Below the pieces are notes generated by a model. The model searched no databases, was not told the DNA's origin, and worked only from the letters and a program-made list of their open reading frames with translations. DNA of 16,033 nucleotides from Korarchaeum sp964519515 (lineage in GTDB: Archaea > Korarchaeota > Korarchaeia > Korarchaeales > Korarchaeaceae): the NCBI GenBank assembly GCA_964519515.1, contig CAZFIJ010000013.1, forward strand, positions 1 to 16,033, given 5' to 3'. Below are positions 7,324 through 14,254 of the stretch, piece after piece; the first letter of the stretch is position 1; the number at the start of each line of letters is the position of its first letter. The translations under genes were made by a program, and so were the position numbers.

Positions 7324-8187
7324 ATGCTGAGAGGATTGGGTAATAAAATTTATGTCCTGCCGGGGAGCCCCTCGACGCTCTTCATCCCATCATCTGATGG
7401 TCACTACGTCATAGATCCCGGATCTTCTGAGGAGAGGAAAGCTGAGATAGAAGCTCAGGGGAAGATAAAAGCCGTTATGATAACTCATTCTCACTCAGAT
7501 CATATCCTAGCTGCTAGAGGTTTGAGATCAGAGCTCGGGACTTTCGCTCCCCTCTCAGAGACTCCTTTCATAGAGTCCCCTGAGCTGAGGGAAGCTACGA
7601 CATTCGGGGGCTACGCCCCTTGGAACTTGATATTCCACGTCGAGGCCGTTCCCTTGAATGTGGATAACCCTTTCAGGCTGCCCTTCAGCTTGGATGGGAT
7701 AGAAGCTATTCCACTGCCGGGTCACACATTCGGGCAAGTGGGCTACGTAGCTAGGGGCATATTATACGCAGCAGACTCCTTCTTCGGCGATAAATTGATT
7801 AAAAGCGTGGTCATCCCGTACTTTCTGGATTTCGAGACAGCTATTGAGACTATAGAGTTCTTGAGGGATAATGCGAGGGACTTCGAGAAGATAGTCCCCT
7901 CTCATGGGCCGATAGTTGAGGGGAAGAGGGCGATAGAGCTCCTAGAGGTGAACATAAGGGCGATGGAATCGATAAGGGAGAAAGTCTTATCGATTCTAAG
8001 GGGAAGGAAGATGAGCGTTGAAGTTTTATCAGCTAAGATATTGAGCGAGGGAGGTGCTGAACTGACCCCAGGATCGATAATACTTTCCTCAGTGACGGTG
8101 AGGTCCTTACTCTCCAGGCTCTATGAGAGAGGCATAGTCGATGCGGAAGCGGGGGAGGAGGGCATACTCTGGAAGCTTAACGATTGA
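7324..8187 (+). CDS. Metallo-beta-lactamase-fold hydrolase with C-terminal winged helix
   Basis: A 287-residue zinc hydrolase of the glyoxalase II/LACTB2-like type. The metal centre is complete: 'THSHSDH' (His55, His57, Asp59, His60), His134 in 'LPGHTFGQVG', bridging Asp151 in 'AADSFF', and His194 in 'PSHGP'. After the hydrolase domain (about 1-200), residues 210-285 form a winged-helix-like tail ('IREKVLSIL' to 'SLLSRLYERGIVDA'), as in the LACTB2/BLACT_WH group. Relatives hydrolyse thioesters, lactones or RNA, so the substrate is undecided. The ATG at 7324 has GGGAG four bases upstream. It lies 33 bases after the glycosyltransferase, so it may be part of that operon or start its own. Its last 11 bases overlap the end of the opposite gene. 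Confidence 0.87.
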   Translation: MLRGLGNKIYVLPGSPSTLFIPSSDGHYVIDPGSSEERKAEIEAQGKIKAVMITHSHSDHILAARGLRSELGTFAPLSETPFIESPELREATTFGGYAPWNLIFHVEAVPLNVDNPFRLPFSLDGIEAIPLPGHTFGQVGYVARGILYAADSFFGDKLIKSVVIPYFLDFETAIETIEFLRDNARDFEKIVPSHGPIVEGKRAIELLEVNIRAMESIREKVLSILRGRKMSVEVLSAKILSEGGAELTPGSIILSSVTVRSLLSRLYERGIVDAEAGEEGILWKLND

Positions 8188-9922
8188 GAGAGCCCATCAA
8201 GCGGTCTAGAATCCCCTTCTTAACCTTCCTCTCTACTAGAACTGGATGCGCAGGGTCCTTCAGATCGAACTTGAGGTCAATCAGCTGCTTCTCATCCTTA
8301 ACAGTAGCCTGAAGCCACGGGTGATCGTACTTATAGCCCACTACTTTGGCGTCTCTCCCCAAGTACTCCTTAACAATCCTCTCAGGGGTCCCCTTCATGA
8401 TCTTGGGCTCTATCTTCACTAGACCATCCTCTAGGGAGTAGTGAACTACGAATAGGAACATCCTCATCGAGTCCACACCATTTAAGTGAATGAAAGCATT
8501 CACCCCCTTCCTCTTTCCCCTTAAGAGTGATTTGGGTCTGATCTTCCTCAAGATCTCACCAGGGTCTCTCTCAAAATCCAAGCTCAAGCTCACTTCCAAG
8601 TTGTATTTCGAAGATAGCATCTTCTCAGCCTTCCTTATGATCTCATCTAGGCATACCCTCCCCAGGAGGATGCTCTCATCCCCCCTCAGGAGGAAGGAGA
8701 GACATGCGTCCTCGCCCTCGAACTTACAGAAGAGCAGATAGCCCGAGCTCTTAGGATCGTAAGCCACTCTATCCACTAATAGCGATATCTCCGGGACTTC
8801 CTTAGGATCATTCAGATTGAAGATCGAGAGTTTCCAAGAGACCCCTCTCCTCAATTTGACGTAAAGCAGGGAATCATCTATATCGTAATCGAGCTCATCA
8901 GCATTCAATATACGCTTCAACGCACCTTCATCGACCTTCCTACTTAGGACATGCACCTCACCGCTGGAAGTATCGTATGAGATATTTAGCACCACGAAGT
9001 TTATCTTTAGGGTCATGATGAAGCTGACGCGAATCTCATCATCCCTTTCCACGACTCTATAGGAGCTCGCGATATCCTCCATAGATAGCTCGACCCTAGA
9101 TGGATCTATGGAGGTGATCCTCGAGATCTCCCTCATGACGTTTCTCCTCACTTCCTCAAATCTCGGGAGTTTCATCCTATCTTCTATCGCTCCCGAGTAC
9201 CTGTTGACTCGGATGAGCTCGAGCTCATCGCCCAACTTCACTATGAAGTCAGCATGACCATCATCAGATCCTCTCGCCAGGATCTCTATGTCACTAGATG
9301 CCTTCGTCTTATCGAATAGGGCGTCCCATGACCTCGATATAATCTTCCTCTCGGCCCCTCGATCTGAGTTCTTGAGGGATCTCAAGAGGGTAGCTTCTAT
9401 CTCCTCCAATTTCATGGGATTCCACGAAACTCTCCTAATTTTATCGCCCAGCTCGACCTCTCCGACCTCTCGGTCCCCTACCTTCAAGGAGTACTTGAGT
9501 TTCCTCACTATGAGGACGGTTTCAGCGTTCAATATCTTGATCGAACTTTTGGGGACCCTCATGGACTCCGAGAGGGAATCCAGTAGATATTCCCTAGCCT
9601 CCCCCTTAGATATCTCATTATTCACCTCTATATCCACTCCTCCAGTTGGTTCAAAGCTGAAGTAGTCTGAAGGCCTGAAATCGACCAAACTAGGCTTTGG
9701 AGAACCCAAAACGAGACTCTTGCCGCTCTTATATAGATAAGGGACGAAATCCCTCCTCCCGGATCTATTCACGTAACTCACTTGCCAGTTGATGAGGATC
9801 CCGGAATCAACTGAGGCCCATTTAAGCGTAACTTTGACCTCATGGGGATCTATTCCGATCTTCTTGACCTCGGAATTCAGGGAATCTATGCTCAAGTTCT
9901 TAGGTATCAGTATGATCGCCAT
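8177..9922 (-). CDS. Unrecognised repeat-containing protein coupled to a BrxL-like ATPase
   Basis: I do not recognise this 581-residue family. There is no signal peptide or membrane segment, the composition is charged and strand-rich, and it is therefore probably cytoplasmic. A recurring unit of roughly 70-90 residues ends in a strand pair followed by a helix. Compare residues 236-262 ('LIRVNRYSGAIEDR'), 311-338 ('LNISYDTSSGEVHVLSRKV'), 490-517 ('FVVHYSLEDGLVKIEPK') and 547-575 ('IDLKFDLKDPAHPVLVERKV'); each is followed by a helix such as 'EEVRRNVMREI'. The pattern recalls PepSY-like alpha/beta units, but this is a visual impression. No nuclease, protease or ATPase motif is visible, and nothing resembles a Lon domain. 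Its ATG lies 16 bases inside the upstream ATPase gene and is preceded by GAGGTG, so the products are probably made together and may form a complex. Confidence 0.7.
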   Translation of the reverse strand: MAIILIPKNLSIDSLNSEVKKIGIDPHEVKVTLKWASVDSGILINWQVSYVNRSGRRDFVPYLYKSGKSLVLGSPKPSLVDFRPSDYFSFEPTGGVDIEVNNEISKGEAREYLLDSLSESMRVPKSSIKILNAETVLIVRKLKYSLKVGDREVGEVELGDKIRRVSWNPMKLEEIEATLLRSLKNSDRGAERKIISRSWDALFDKTKASSDIEILARGSDDGHADFIVKLGDELELIRVNRYSGAIEDRMKLPRFEEVRRNVMREISRITSIDPSRVELSMEDIASSYRVVERDDEIRVSFIMTLKINFVVLNISYDTSSGEVHVLSRKVDEGALKRILNADELDYDIDDSLLYVKLRRGVSWKLSIFNLNDPKEVPEISLLVDRVAYDPKSSGYLLFCKFEGEDACLSFLLRGDESILLGRVCLDEIIRKAEKMLSSKYNLEVSLSLDFERDPGEILRKIRPKSLLRGKRKGVNAFIHLNGVDSMRMFLFVVHYSLEDGLVKIEPKIMKGTPERIVKEYLGRDAKVVGYKYDHPWLQATVKDEKQLIDLKFDLKDPAHPVLVERKVKKGILDRLMGSLNR

Positions 9923-11364
9923 CTGAACTCCACCTCGAGTTCGTTTGGATACTCATGAGGTAGTTTCAACCTCAACCAATCCCTGACGAGCTTCCTCATC
10001 TCTATCGCAGTTTCCACTATCCTCTCCACGGTCTCCCTCTCCCTGACCTTCAGATCTGGGTACATGAGCTTTATGGCCCCGGAGACGAGCCTTATCAGAG
10101 CTCTCTCATCCCTTATAGTGACGTTTCCGAACTTCATGAAGTTCCTAGCGATAGTTGAGGCATCGAACTTCCTCATCTCATGTAACCAATACGATATGAG
10201 ATCTAGGGCAAGTCCCTTCCCCCTGGCTATGTGCTCATGCGAGCTCCTTATCTTCGGGAGCTTCCATCCCGGTAGTATGCCATGTATCCTATCCATAAGG
10301 GCTGTGTCCCTAGCGAAACCGGGCAGGAAGCTATCTATATCATGAGGGGAGCTCGGTGCCCTATCGACGTTCCCGATGAAGATGAGGGAGCAATCGCTCG
10401 ATACTTGCTTCGCCCCCCTCTCATAATTCCCGCTCTCCATATAGTCCTTGAGCTTCCCTATCATCTCCTCAGTCCCGCTCAAACTCAAGTAATTGATCTC
10501 ATCGAATACTACAGCATCCATTAAGCCTATGAGCCCTATAGTCTTCGTCAACTTATTGTAGAAGAGCTCGCTGGGAGAGGCCTTCCCTCCAGATATGACC
10601 CTGACTTTATGGGAGATGTTCTTGTAGAGGTAACTCTTCCCCGAAGCTCTGGGCCCGAACTCCATCATGTTAACGTTGCACTCTATTAGTGGGACTAACC
10701 TCATCAAGTAGAGTATCTTCTGCTCGAAATCGTATAAGCGGGGATTGAGGCCTAAGCTCTGTATCAAGATATCCATCCATTCCTCATCAGTGAAATGCGC
10801 TCTCGCCCCTGAGAAGTACTGGATATCGAAACTGCTTATCTCATAAGGATGGAACTCCACCATTAGGACGGGCTCCGACATCGCATCCCCATAGCTCCTT
10901 TCACTATCGAAGAGGAGCCTCCCTATCCCCCAGACACCGTTCCTGAGTAAGTCCTCATGCTCTTTCAATATCTTGGGATCTATCATAGCTTTCTTGAGGT
11001 TGAGGATGGGTATCTCAAGTCTATGAACCCCGAACTTTATGTCGGTAACGACTTTGAAATCGTCCAGTATCAAATGCTCCCCTTCACTCATGATCTTGTT
11101 CAATACGACATCCTTCTCCTCAGGCTCCGGTCTCAACTCCCTAAGATACTCGATGATCTTGGAGAAGCATTTGGTTAGGGGGACATCGCCGCATAACTTC
11201 AGGATCAGGTACTCCTCTATATAACGCGGGATCTTATAAGCGGATAGATTCAAATGGAACCCCTTCTCAACCACGCAGTTAGGATCAAAGAAGATCAAAA
11301 GCTTCCTTTCCAGTTCTTCAGGCAGTGTAGATCCTGACGCGAGCTCCCTATCTTGTTCCCTCAT
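9907..11364 (-). CDS. BrxL-like AAA+ ATPase lacking the Lon-like C-terminal domain
   Basis: A 485-residue AAA+ protein matching BrxL, the Lon-related ATPase of BREX phage-defence systems. The N-terminal part has the BrxL-like 'CVVEKGFHLNLSAYKIPRYI' (30-49) and 'VWGIGRLLFDSE' (144-155). Next come 'FTDEEWMDILIQSLGLNP' (191-208) and the AAA+ core: Walker A 'GPRASGKS' (237-244), 'ISGGKASPSELFYN' (257-270), Walker B 'AVVFDE' (284-289), 'KDYMESGNYERG' (306-317), sensor 'FIGNVD' (329-334), and 'ARDTALMDRIHGILPGW' (351-367) with Arg352/Arg359. Typical BrxL proteins continue for roughly 200 more residues with a Lon-like domain; this one ends shortly after 'AIKLMYPDL' (430-438). The missing domain is not found in any frame downstream. 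It is first in a two-gene operon, has no SD, and has a palindromic TATA region 26 bases upstream. No other BREX gene is in the window. A defence or DNA-associated role is an inference. Confidence 0.82.
   Translation of the reverse strand: MREQDRELASGSTLPEELERKLLIFFDPNCVVEKGFHLNLSAYKIPRYIEEYLILKLCGDVPLTKCFSKIIEYLRELRPEPEEKDVVLNKIMSEGEHLILDDFKVVTDIKFGVHRLEIPILNLKKAMIDPKILKEHEDLLRNGVWGIGRLLFDSERSYGDAMSEPVLMVEFHPYEISSFDIQYFSGARAHFTDEEWMDILIQSLGLNPRLYDFEQKILYLMRLVPLIECNVNMMEFGPRASGKSYLYKNISHKVRVISGGKASPSELFYNKLTKTIGLIGLMDAVVFDEINYLSLSGTEEMIGKLKDYMESGNYERGAKQVSSDCSLIFIGNVDRAPSSPHDIDSFLPGFARDTALMDRIHGILPGWKLPKIRSSHEHIARGKGLALDLISYWLHEMRKFDASTIARNFMKFGNVTIRDERALIRLVSGAIKLMYPDLKVRERETVERIVETAIEMRKLVRDWLRLKLPHEYPNELEVEFRWRSY
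9928..9936 (-). promoter_or_regulatory. SD motif inside the ATPase gene for the coupled partner
   Basis: On the minus strand GAGGTGGAG precedes the ATG at 9922, with a spacing of 8 bases from GAGGTG. It lies inside the coding end of the ATPase gene and supports both the chosen start and translational coupling. Confidence 0.6.
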
Positions 11365-11381
11365 CAGATCAGATAATACAT

Positions 11382-11398
11382 AATTTTATTATAAAATT
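11382..11398 (-). promoter_or_regulatory. TATA box within a perfect AT-rich palindrome, promoter of the BrxL-like operon
   Basis: AATTTTATTATAAAATT is an inverted repeat of 8 bases with one central base. Its centre is 26 bases before the ATG at 11364, the spacing expected for a TATA box of a leaderless transcript. The dyad could also be an operator, although AT-rich palindromes occur easily by chance. Confidence 0.5.
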
Positions 11399-11442
11399 GA
11401 TCCTACTCGAGCTTAAAGGTTCTTATTAGGGCCTCAAAGGTC

Positions 11443-12432
11443 CTAAGATAAGCCTCTCGATTTTATGACTCTCATGAGGACCTCAGCTGGATCCTCGCAT
11501 CCCCTCAAGAACTCCCTCGCCCTCTCCTTGAGCCTCCCGCTCTCCCACTCCTTCCTCAACTCATCGTAAACTGAAGGGAGGTCTGTAGCTTTCCTCATGA
11601 GCCCCTCCCTCAGTAGGATCTTGCTCACGCACGGATCCTCCCCGGGGAATAGGGAGATAGAGGGTACTCCTAACAGAGCTGCCTCCCTAGCCATAGTGCC
11701 TCCTCCAGATATCACACCAGCTGACCTAGATATCAGGGAGATACCATCTATGCTAGCGCTCACCCTCTCCCCAGATGGGAGCTCTATAACGCCTTCCCTC
11801 TTTATCTTGACAGCTGGTATCTTCCTCTCCCTCAGGAACTTCTCAACAATCCTCTCGAAGGGACCGCTCTCCCTCAGATAGTGAGAAGCTGCAGGCGGAT
11901 ACCTAACTACGACGTACTCCCCCTCAAGCCCTAGATCGGATCTCACGAACTCCCCATCTTCCATGAAATCTAAGGCGTGTGAGACCTCGAACAATCCCTT
12001 GAACCTGATCGTCTCACCGTAAGTAGGGCCTGAGAAACACTCCGGGACTATCGATAGGGTTGAGAGGGGGAAGGTGAGTTTCGTCACTACATGGGGAGGG
12101 ATATCGTTATCGTTCATAGCTATATAAGGTATCCCGAGGCCGAAAGCTACTCTAGCTTGCTCAACTGATGCCTTAGATACTGCGAGCTCTACATCTCTAT
12201 CAGCTATGAGTGATGTGAGCTCCTTGACTCTCTCAGCGAAGGATATGAGCTTCTCGTAATCGCTAGCCCCCCACTCCCCAACTACTACAGCTTCTATAGG
12301 TATCATAGCCCTCAGGAGCTCCACTAAAGAACCCTTCCTCCTCGTAGTCAAGAGCACTGGGCCTCTGAACTTCTTCAGGAACCTCCTCCAGAACCTCACG
12401 TTAGCTTCATTCACTACATCGATCCAGATCAA
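11443..12432 (-). CDS. DUF354 family GT-B-fold protein
   Basis: A 329-residue protein of the archaeal DUF354 family, which has the two-domain Rossmann layout of UDP-GlcNAc 2-epimerases and GT-B glycosyltransferases. The N-terminus 'MIWIDVVNEANVRFW' corresponds to the family's opening 'IWIDxxNxxxVxFF'. 'SKASVEQARVAFGLGIPYIA' (86-105) is the family's central motif, and 'GVISGGGTMAREAALLGVPS' (239-258) is the nucleotide-sugar-binding Gly-rich loop and helix of the C-terminal domain. The length is normal. The TTG start overlaps the stop of the DUF401 gene (TTGA), so it should be co-translated with that membrane protein. A role in making or modifying a cell-envelope glycoconjugate is plausible, but neither donor nor acceptor can be read. 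It is followed by 78 bases leading to the BrxL-like gene. Confidence 0.85.
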   Translation of the reverse strand: MIWIDVVNEANVRFWRRFLKKFRGPVLLTTRRKGSLVELLRAMIPIEAVVVGEWGASDYEKLISFAERVKELTSLIADRDVELAVSKASVEQARVAFGLGIPYIAMNDNDIPPHVVTKLTFPLSTLSIVPECFSGPTYGETIRFKGLFEVSHALDFMEDGEFVRSDLGLEGEYVVVRYPPAASHYLRESGPFERIVEKFLRERKIPAVKIKREGVIELPSGERVSASIDGISLISRSAGVISGGGTMAREAALLGVPSISLFPGEDPCVSKILLREGLMRKATDLPSVYDELRKEWESGRLKERAREFLRGCEDPAEVLMRVIKSRGLS

Positions 12433-13631
12433 GCTACCGACCCCAAGGATAGGAGGAGCGTGAGCACTAAGCTTATAGCTACTGCTGGCACTAAGTACTT
12501 GTAAACCCCTGAGTACCTCGCTTTATAATACTCCAGAGTGAGGACGAGGCATAAGTGGACTGGAGACAGCATGACGCCTAAGTAACCGCCAGTATAACTC
12601 ATCAGTAGGAAGATATCCTTTATGTTTGAGGAAGTCCCTATTATCTCGCTGAGCAATGGGAAAGCTGTACCAGTGTAAACGTACTCACCAGCGGTAGTTA
12701 TCCCTATTATGAAAGTTATGAGGAAGCAGAGGGGGAGGGCCGGTATGTCCCTCGCTAACATGAATTCGTAGAGGGCTAGGGCAGCTTTACTATCGTACAC
12801 ATATTGAGTGAACATAGTCACAGCTATGACTACAGCCAATATCTTGAAGGAGAGAGCGAACTTCAGCCCCTCCTTCACCTCCTCCTTCGAGGGCCTAGTG
12901 TGAATAGTCACTAATATCGCTGATATCAGGAGGGATATATCTACGGGGAGCTTCATCAAGAATATGAGGGTAATTATGAGTAAGAAGGGCCAGAGATTGA
13001 CTAAAGCCCTGTAGCTGACTTTCCCCCTCTCGGATGAGTTATTGGATTTCCTCATACCTATAGCGAAGATGATGAAGCCCGCGACGTAAGAAGCTATAGC
13101 TGCTGGATAAGTAGCTTCTATTATCCTGACTACTGATGTCTTTAGTATAACTGATGCTATTATTATCGATTGGAAGACGGGCCATACGGGAATGGTGACG
13201 TGCCTGAACCAGTAATTTATGAAGGTGGCGAAGTCGCTATCTAACTTCTGCCTCTCCATGTAGTGCTCCTTCATCATCATTGCTGAGACTAGAGCTCCTC
13301 CAGGCATAGGTATTAAGCCTATGAGGATGGGGATGAATAGAGAGGCGAATCTAGGTCCCAAGCTCACGGCGAAGTCTGTGATCTTATCTAAGATCCCGCT
13401 GACTTTCATCATGTATGAGAGGAATAGAGCGGATGAGAAAGCCACTACTAGGGAGAGAGTGCTCCTCGAGAATATGCCCTTGAGAGTAGATTCTAAGAAC
13501 GATATTCCGAGAGTGAGGATCCCAAAAGACATTGTCGAGGCTAAGACAGCTATATGAACTTCCTGCTTCATCACGAGGAGTCCTATGAGCAGAGCTATTG
13601 ATATAGCGAAGCTGAGGACTGGATCTACCAT
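12429..13631 (-). CDS. DUF401 family integral membrane protein
   Basis: A polytopic membrane protein of the archaeal DUF401 family (also found in some bacteria), roughly 400 residues with about ten or more helices; it looks like an ion-transporter-type permease. Hallmarks are 'IGLIPMPGGALVSAMMM' and 'NYWFRHVTIPVWPVFQSIII' in the first half and 'GITTAGEYVYTGTAFPL' and 'GYLGVMLSPVHLCLVLT' in the second. Proline/glycine re-entrant pairs in both halves suggest a two-fold repeat. The substrate is unknown. The open frame begins at GTG 13691, but I prefer ATG at 13631 ('MVDPVLSFAISIALLIG'): it starts right before the first membrane helix and has GGAGGGG upstream. ATG at 13649 and GTG at 13691 remain possible. 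The stop overlaps the start of the DUF354 gene. A 16-codon open frame with a strong SD lies in the leader. Confidence 0.84.
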   Translation of the reverse strand: MVDPVLSFAISIALLIGLLVMKQEVHIAVLASTMSFGILTLGISFLESTLKGIFSRSTLSLVVAFSSALFLSYMMKVSGILDKITDFAVSLGPRFASLFIPILIGLIPMPGGALVSAMMMKEHYMERQKLDSDFATFINYWFRHVTIPVWPVFQSIIIASVILKTSVVRIIEATYPAAIASYVAGFIIFAIGMRKSNNSSERGKVSYRALVNLWPFLLIITLIFLMKLPVDISLLISAILVTIHTRPSKEEVKEGLKFALSFKILAVVIAVTMFTQYVYDSKAALALYEFMLARDIPALPLCFLITFIIGITTAGEYVYTGTAFPLLSEIIGTSSNIKDIFLLMSYTGGYLGVMLSPVHLCLVLTLEYYKARYSGVYKYLVPAVAISLVLTLLLSLGSVA

Positions 13632-13654
13632 CGGGGTGAGCCCCTCCATTTCCT

Positions 13655-13666
13655 TAAAAATTTTTA
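13655..13666 (-). promoter_or_regulatory. AT palindrome upstream of the DUF401 gene
   Basis: TAAAAATTTTTA is a perfect 12-base palindrome centred about 30 bases before the preferred ATG at 13631. It may be the TATA box for a leaderless start there. Confidence 0.4.
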
Positions 13667-13712
13667 CATGAGGGACGCGGGGTTCGCCCACATGAAGATA
13701 ACATTTATCTTT

Positions 13713-13718
13713 ACCTCC
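13713..13718 (-). promoter_or_regulatory. Strong SD motif in the DUF401 leader
   Basis: GGAGGT on the minus strand, 8 bases before an ATG at 13704 that opens a 16-codon frame ending at 13654. This is the best SD in the window, yet it is not aligned with the long DUF401 frame. Confidence 0.45.
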
Positions 13719-13727
13719 GGATACTCA

Positions 13728-13740
13728 TTTTAATATTTTA
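13728..13740 (-). promoter_or_regulatory. TATA-like box upstream of the DUF401/DUF354 operon
   Basis: TAAAATATTAAAA on the minus strand lies between the YkgJ-family stop (13756) and the DUF401 gene. Its spacing places a transcription start near 13708. Confidence 0.4.
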
Positions 13741-13755
13741 TCGGGAGGAAGGGTA

Positions 13756-14181
13756 TTATATCCTCATTATTCTCCTCAGTACTTTAGATATCTCCTTAGA
13801 TGGCTCCCTGAAGGGTTCCGCATCCCCTTCCTCATCCCACTTTATACCGGGGCATGAGATGGATGCGAGTATGAAATCCTCCCCAACGATGAAAGGATAC
13901 CTCCTGCAAGTATCCGGCCTATATTCATATGCTACGCACCTATCGTCCTCGAGGAAGATGCATTCACCGTTCTCCTTCAGCTTCATCCTGTACTTAGCTC
14001 CAGTCAAGCGTAGCTCGAGTTCACCAGCTTCCTCATAGAAATCGGAGAATCCGGCCTCTAATAACCTCTCGACATCTCTATCGTAGAGGACTATTATCCT
14101 ACCCTTACAGCATTGAGCACAGAGCTCGCATGAAAAGCCCGGCATCCTCTCCACTCTCACGAAGTCTGATATCACGAACAT
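13756..14181 (-). CDS. YkgJ family cysteine-cluster protein
   Basis: A 141-residue protein of the YkgJ/CxxCxxCC family, thought to bind zinc or iron. The cluster begins at 'FSCELCAQCCKG' (Cys18, 21, 24, 25) and is completed by Cys74 ('GECIFLEDD'), Cys82 ('DRCVAYEYRP'), Cys92 ('TCRRYPF') and Cys110 ('SISCPGI'), the usual eight-Cys layout. Members are small, soluble and mostly of unknown function; some are suspected of acting on Fe-S assembly or modifying proteins. The ATG at 14181 has no SD but has a TATA-like element about 27 bases upstream; Met13 is a later alternative start. It lies upstream of the DUF401 gene on the same strand with 64 bases to the DUF401 GTG, a gap that contains its own promoter-like box, so co-transcription is uncertain. 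Confidence 0.85.
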   Translation of the reverse strand: MFVISDFVRVERMPGFSCELCAQCCKGRIIVLYDRDVERLLEAGFSDFYEEAGELELRLTGAKYRMKLKENGECIFLEDDRCVAYEYRPDTCRRYPFIVGEDFILASISCPGIKWDEEGDAEPFREPSKEISKVLRRIMRI

Positions 14182-14203
14182 CTAATAACTGGGGATTAAG
14201 GCC

Positions 14204-14214
14204 TTATTACATAT
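14204..14214. promoter_or_regulatory. TATA-like element in the divergent spacer
   Basis: TTATTACATAT lies between two divergent genes. Read on the minus strand it is centred about 27 bases before the ATG at 14181. For the plus-strand gene it is about 45 bases upstream, and a weaker GGTTAATGAC lies at the usual 25-base distance. Confidence 0.4.
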
Positions 14215-14254
14215 GACGCGAAGGGGTTAATGACCCCCTCATCTGGGTAACGCG

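Noticed and set aside
8177..9922. The 581-residue gene as the frameshifted Lon half of BrxL
   Set aside because: The ATPase frame meets further stops right after its own, and the second protein shows no Lon-like motif and has its own SD and start.
9288..10524. Plus-strand open frames of 80-125 codons opposite the BrxL-like operon
   Set aside because: They are antisense to strongly coding minus-strand frames, with serine- and isoleucine-rich shadow composition and no recognisable motif.
9907..11364. The ATPase as an active BrxL/Lon protease or as part of a complete BREX locus
   Set aside because: No Lon-like domain is present and no other BREX gene lies in the window; only the N-terminal and AAA+ parts match.
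14223..14237. Hairpin GGGGT-TAATG-ACCCC in the divergent spacer as a riboswitch or terminator
   Set aside because: The stem is only five base pairs with no conserved context or T-run, so chance is a sufficient explanation.
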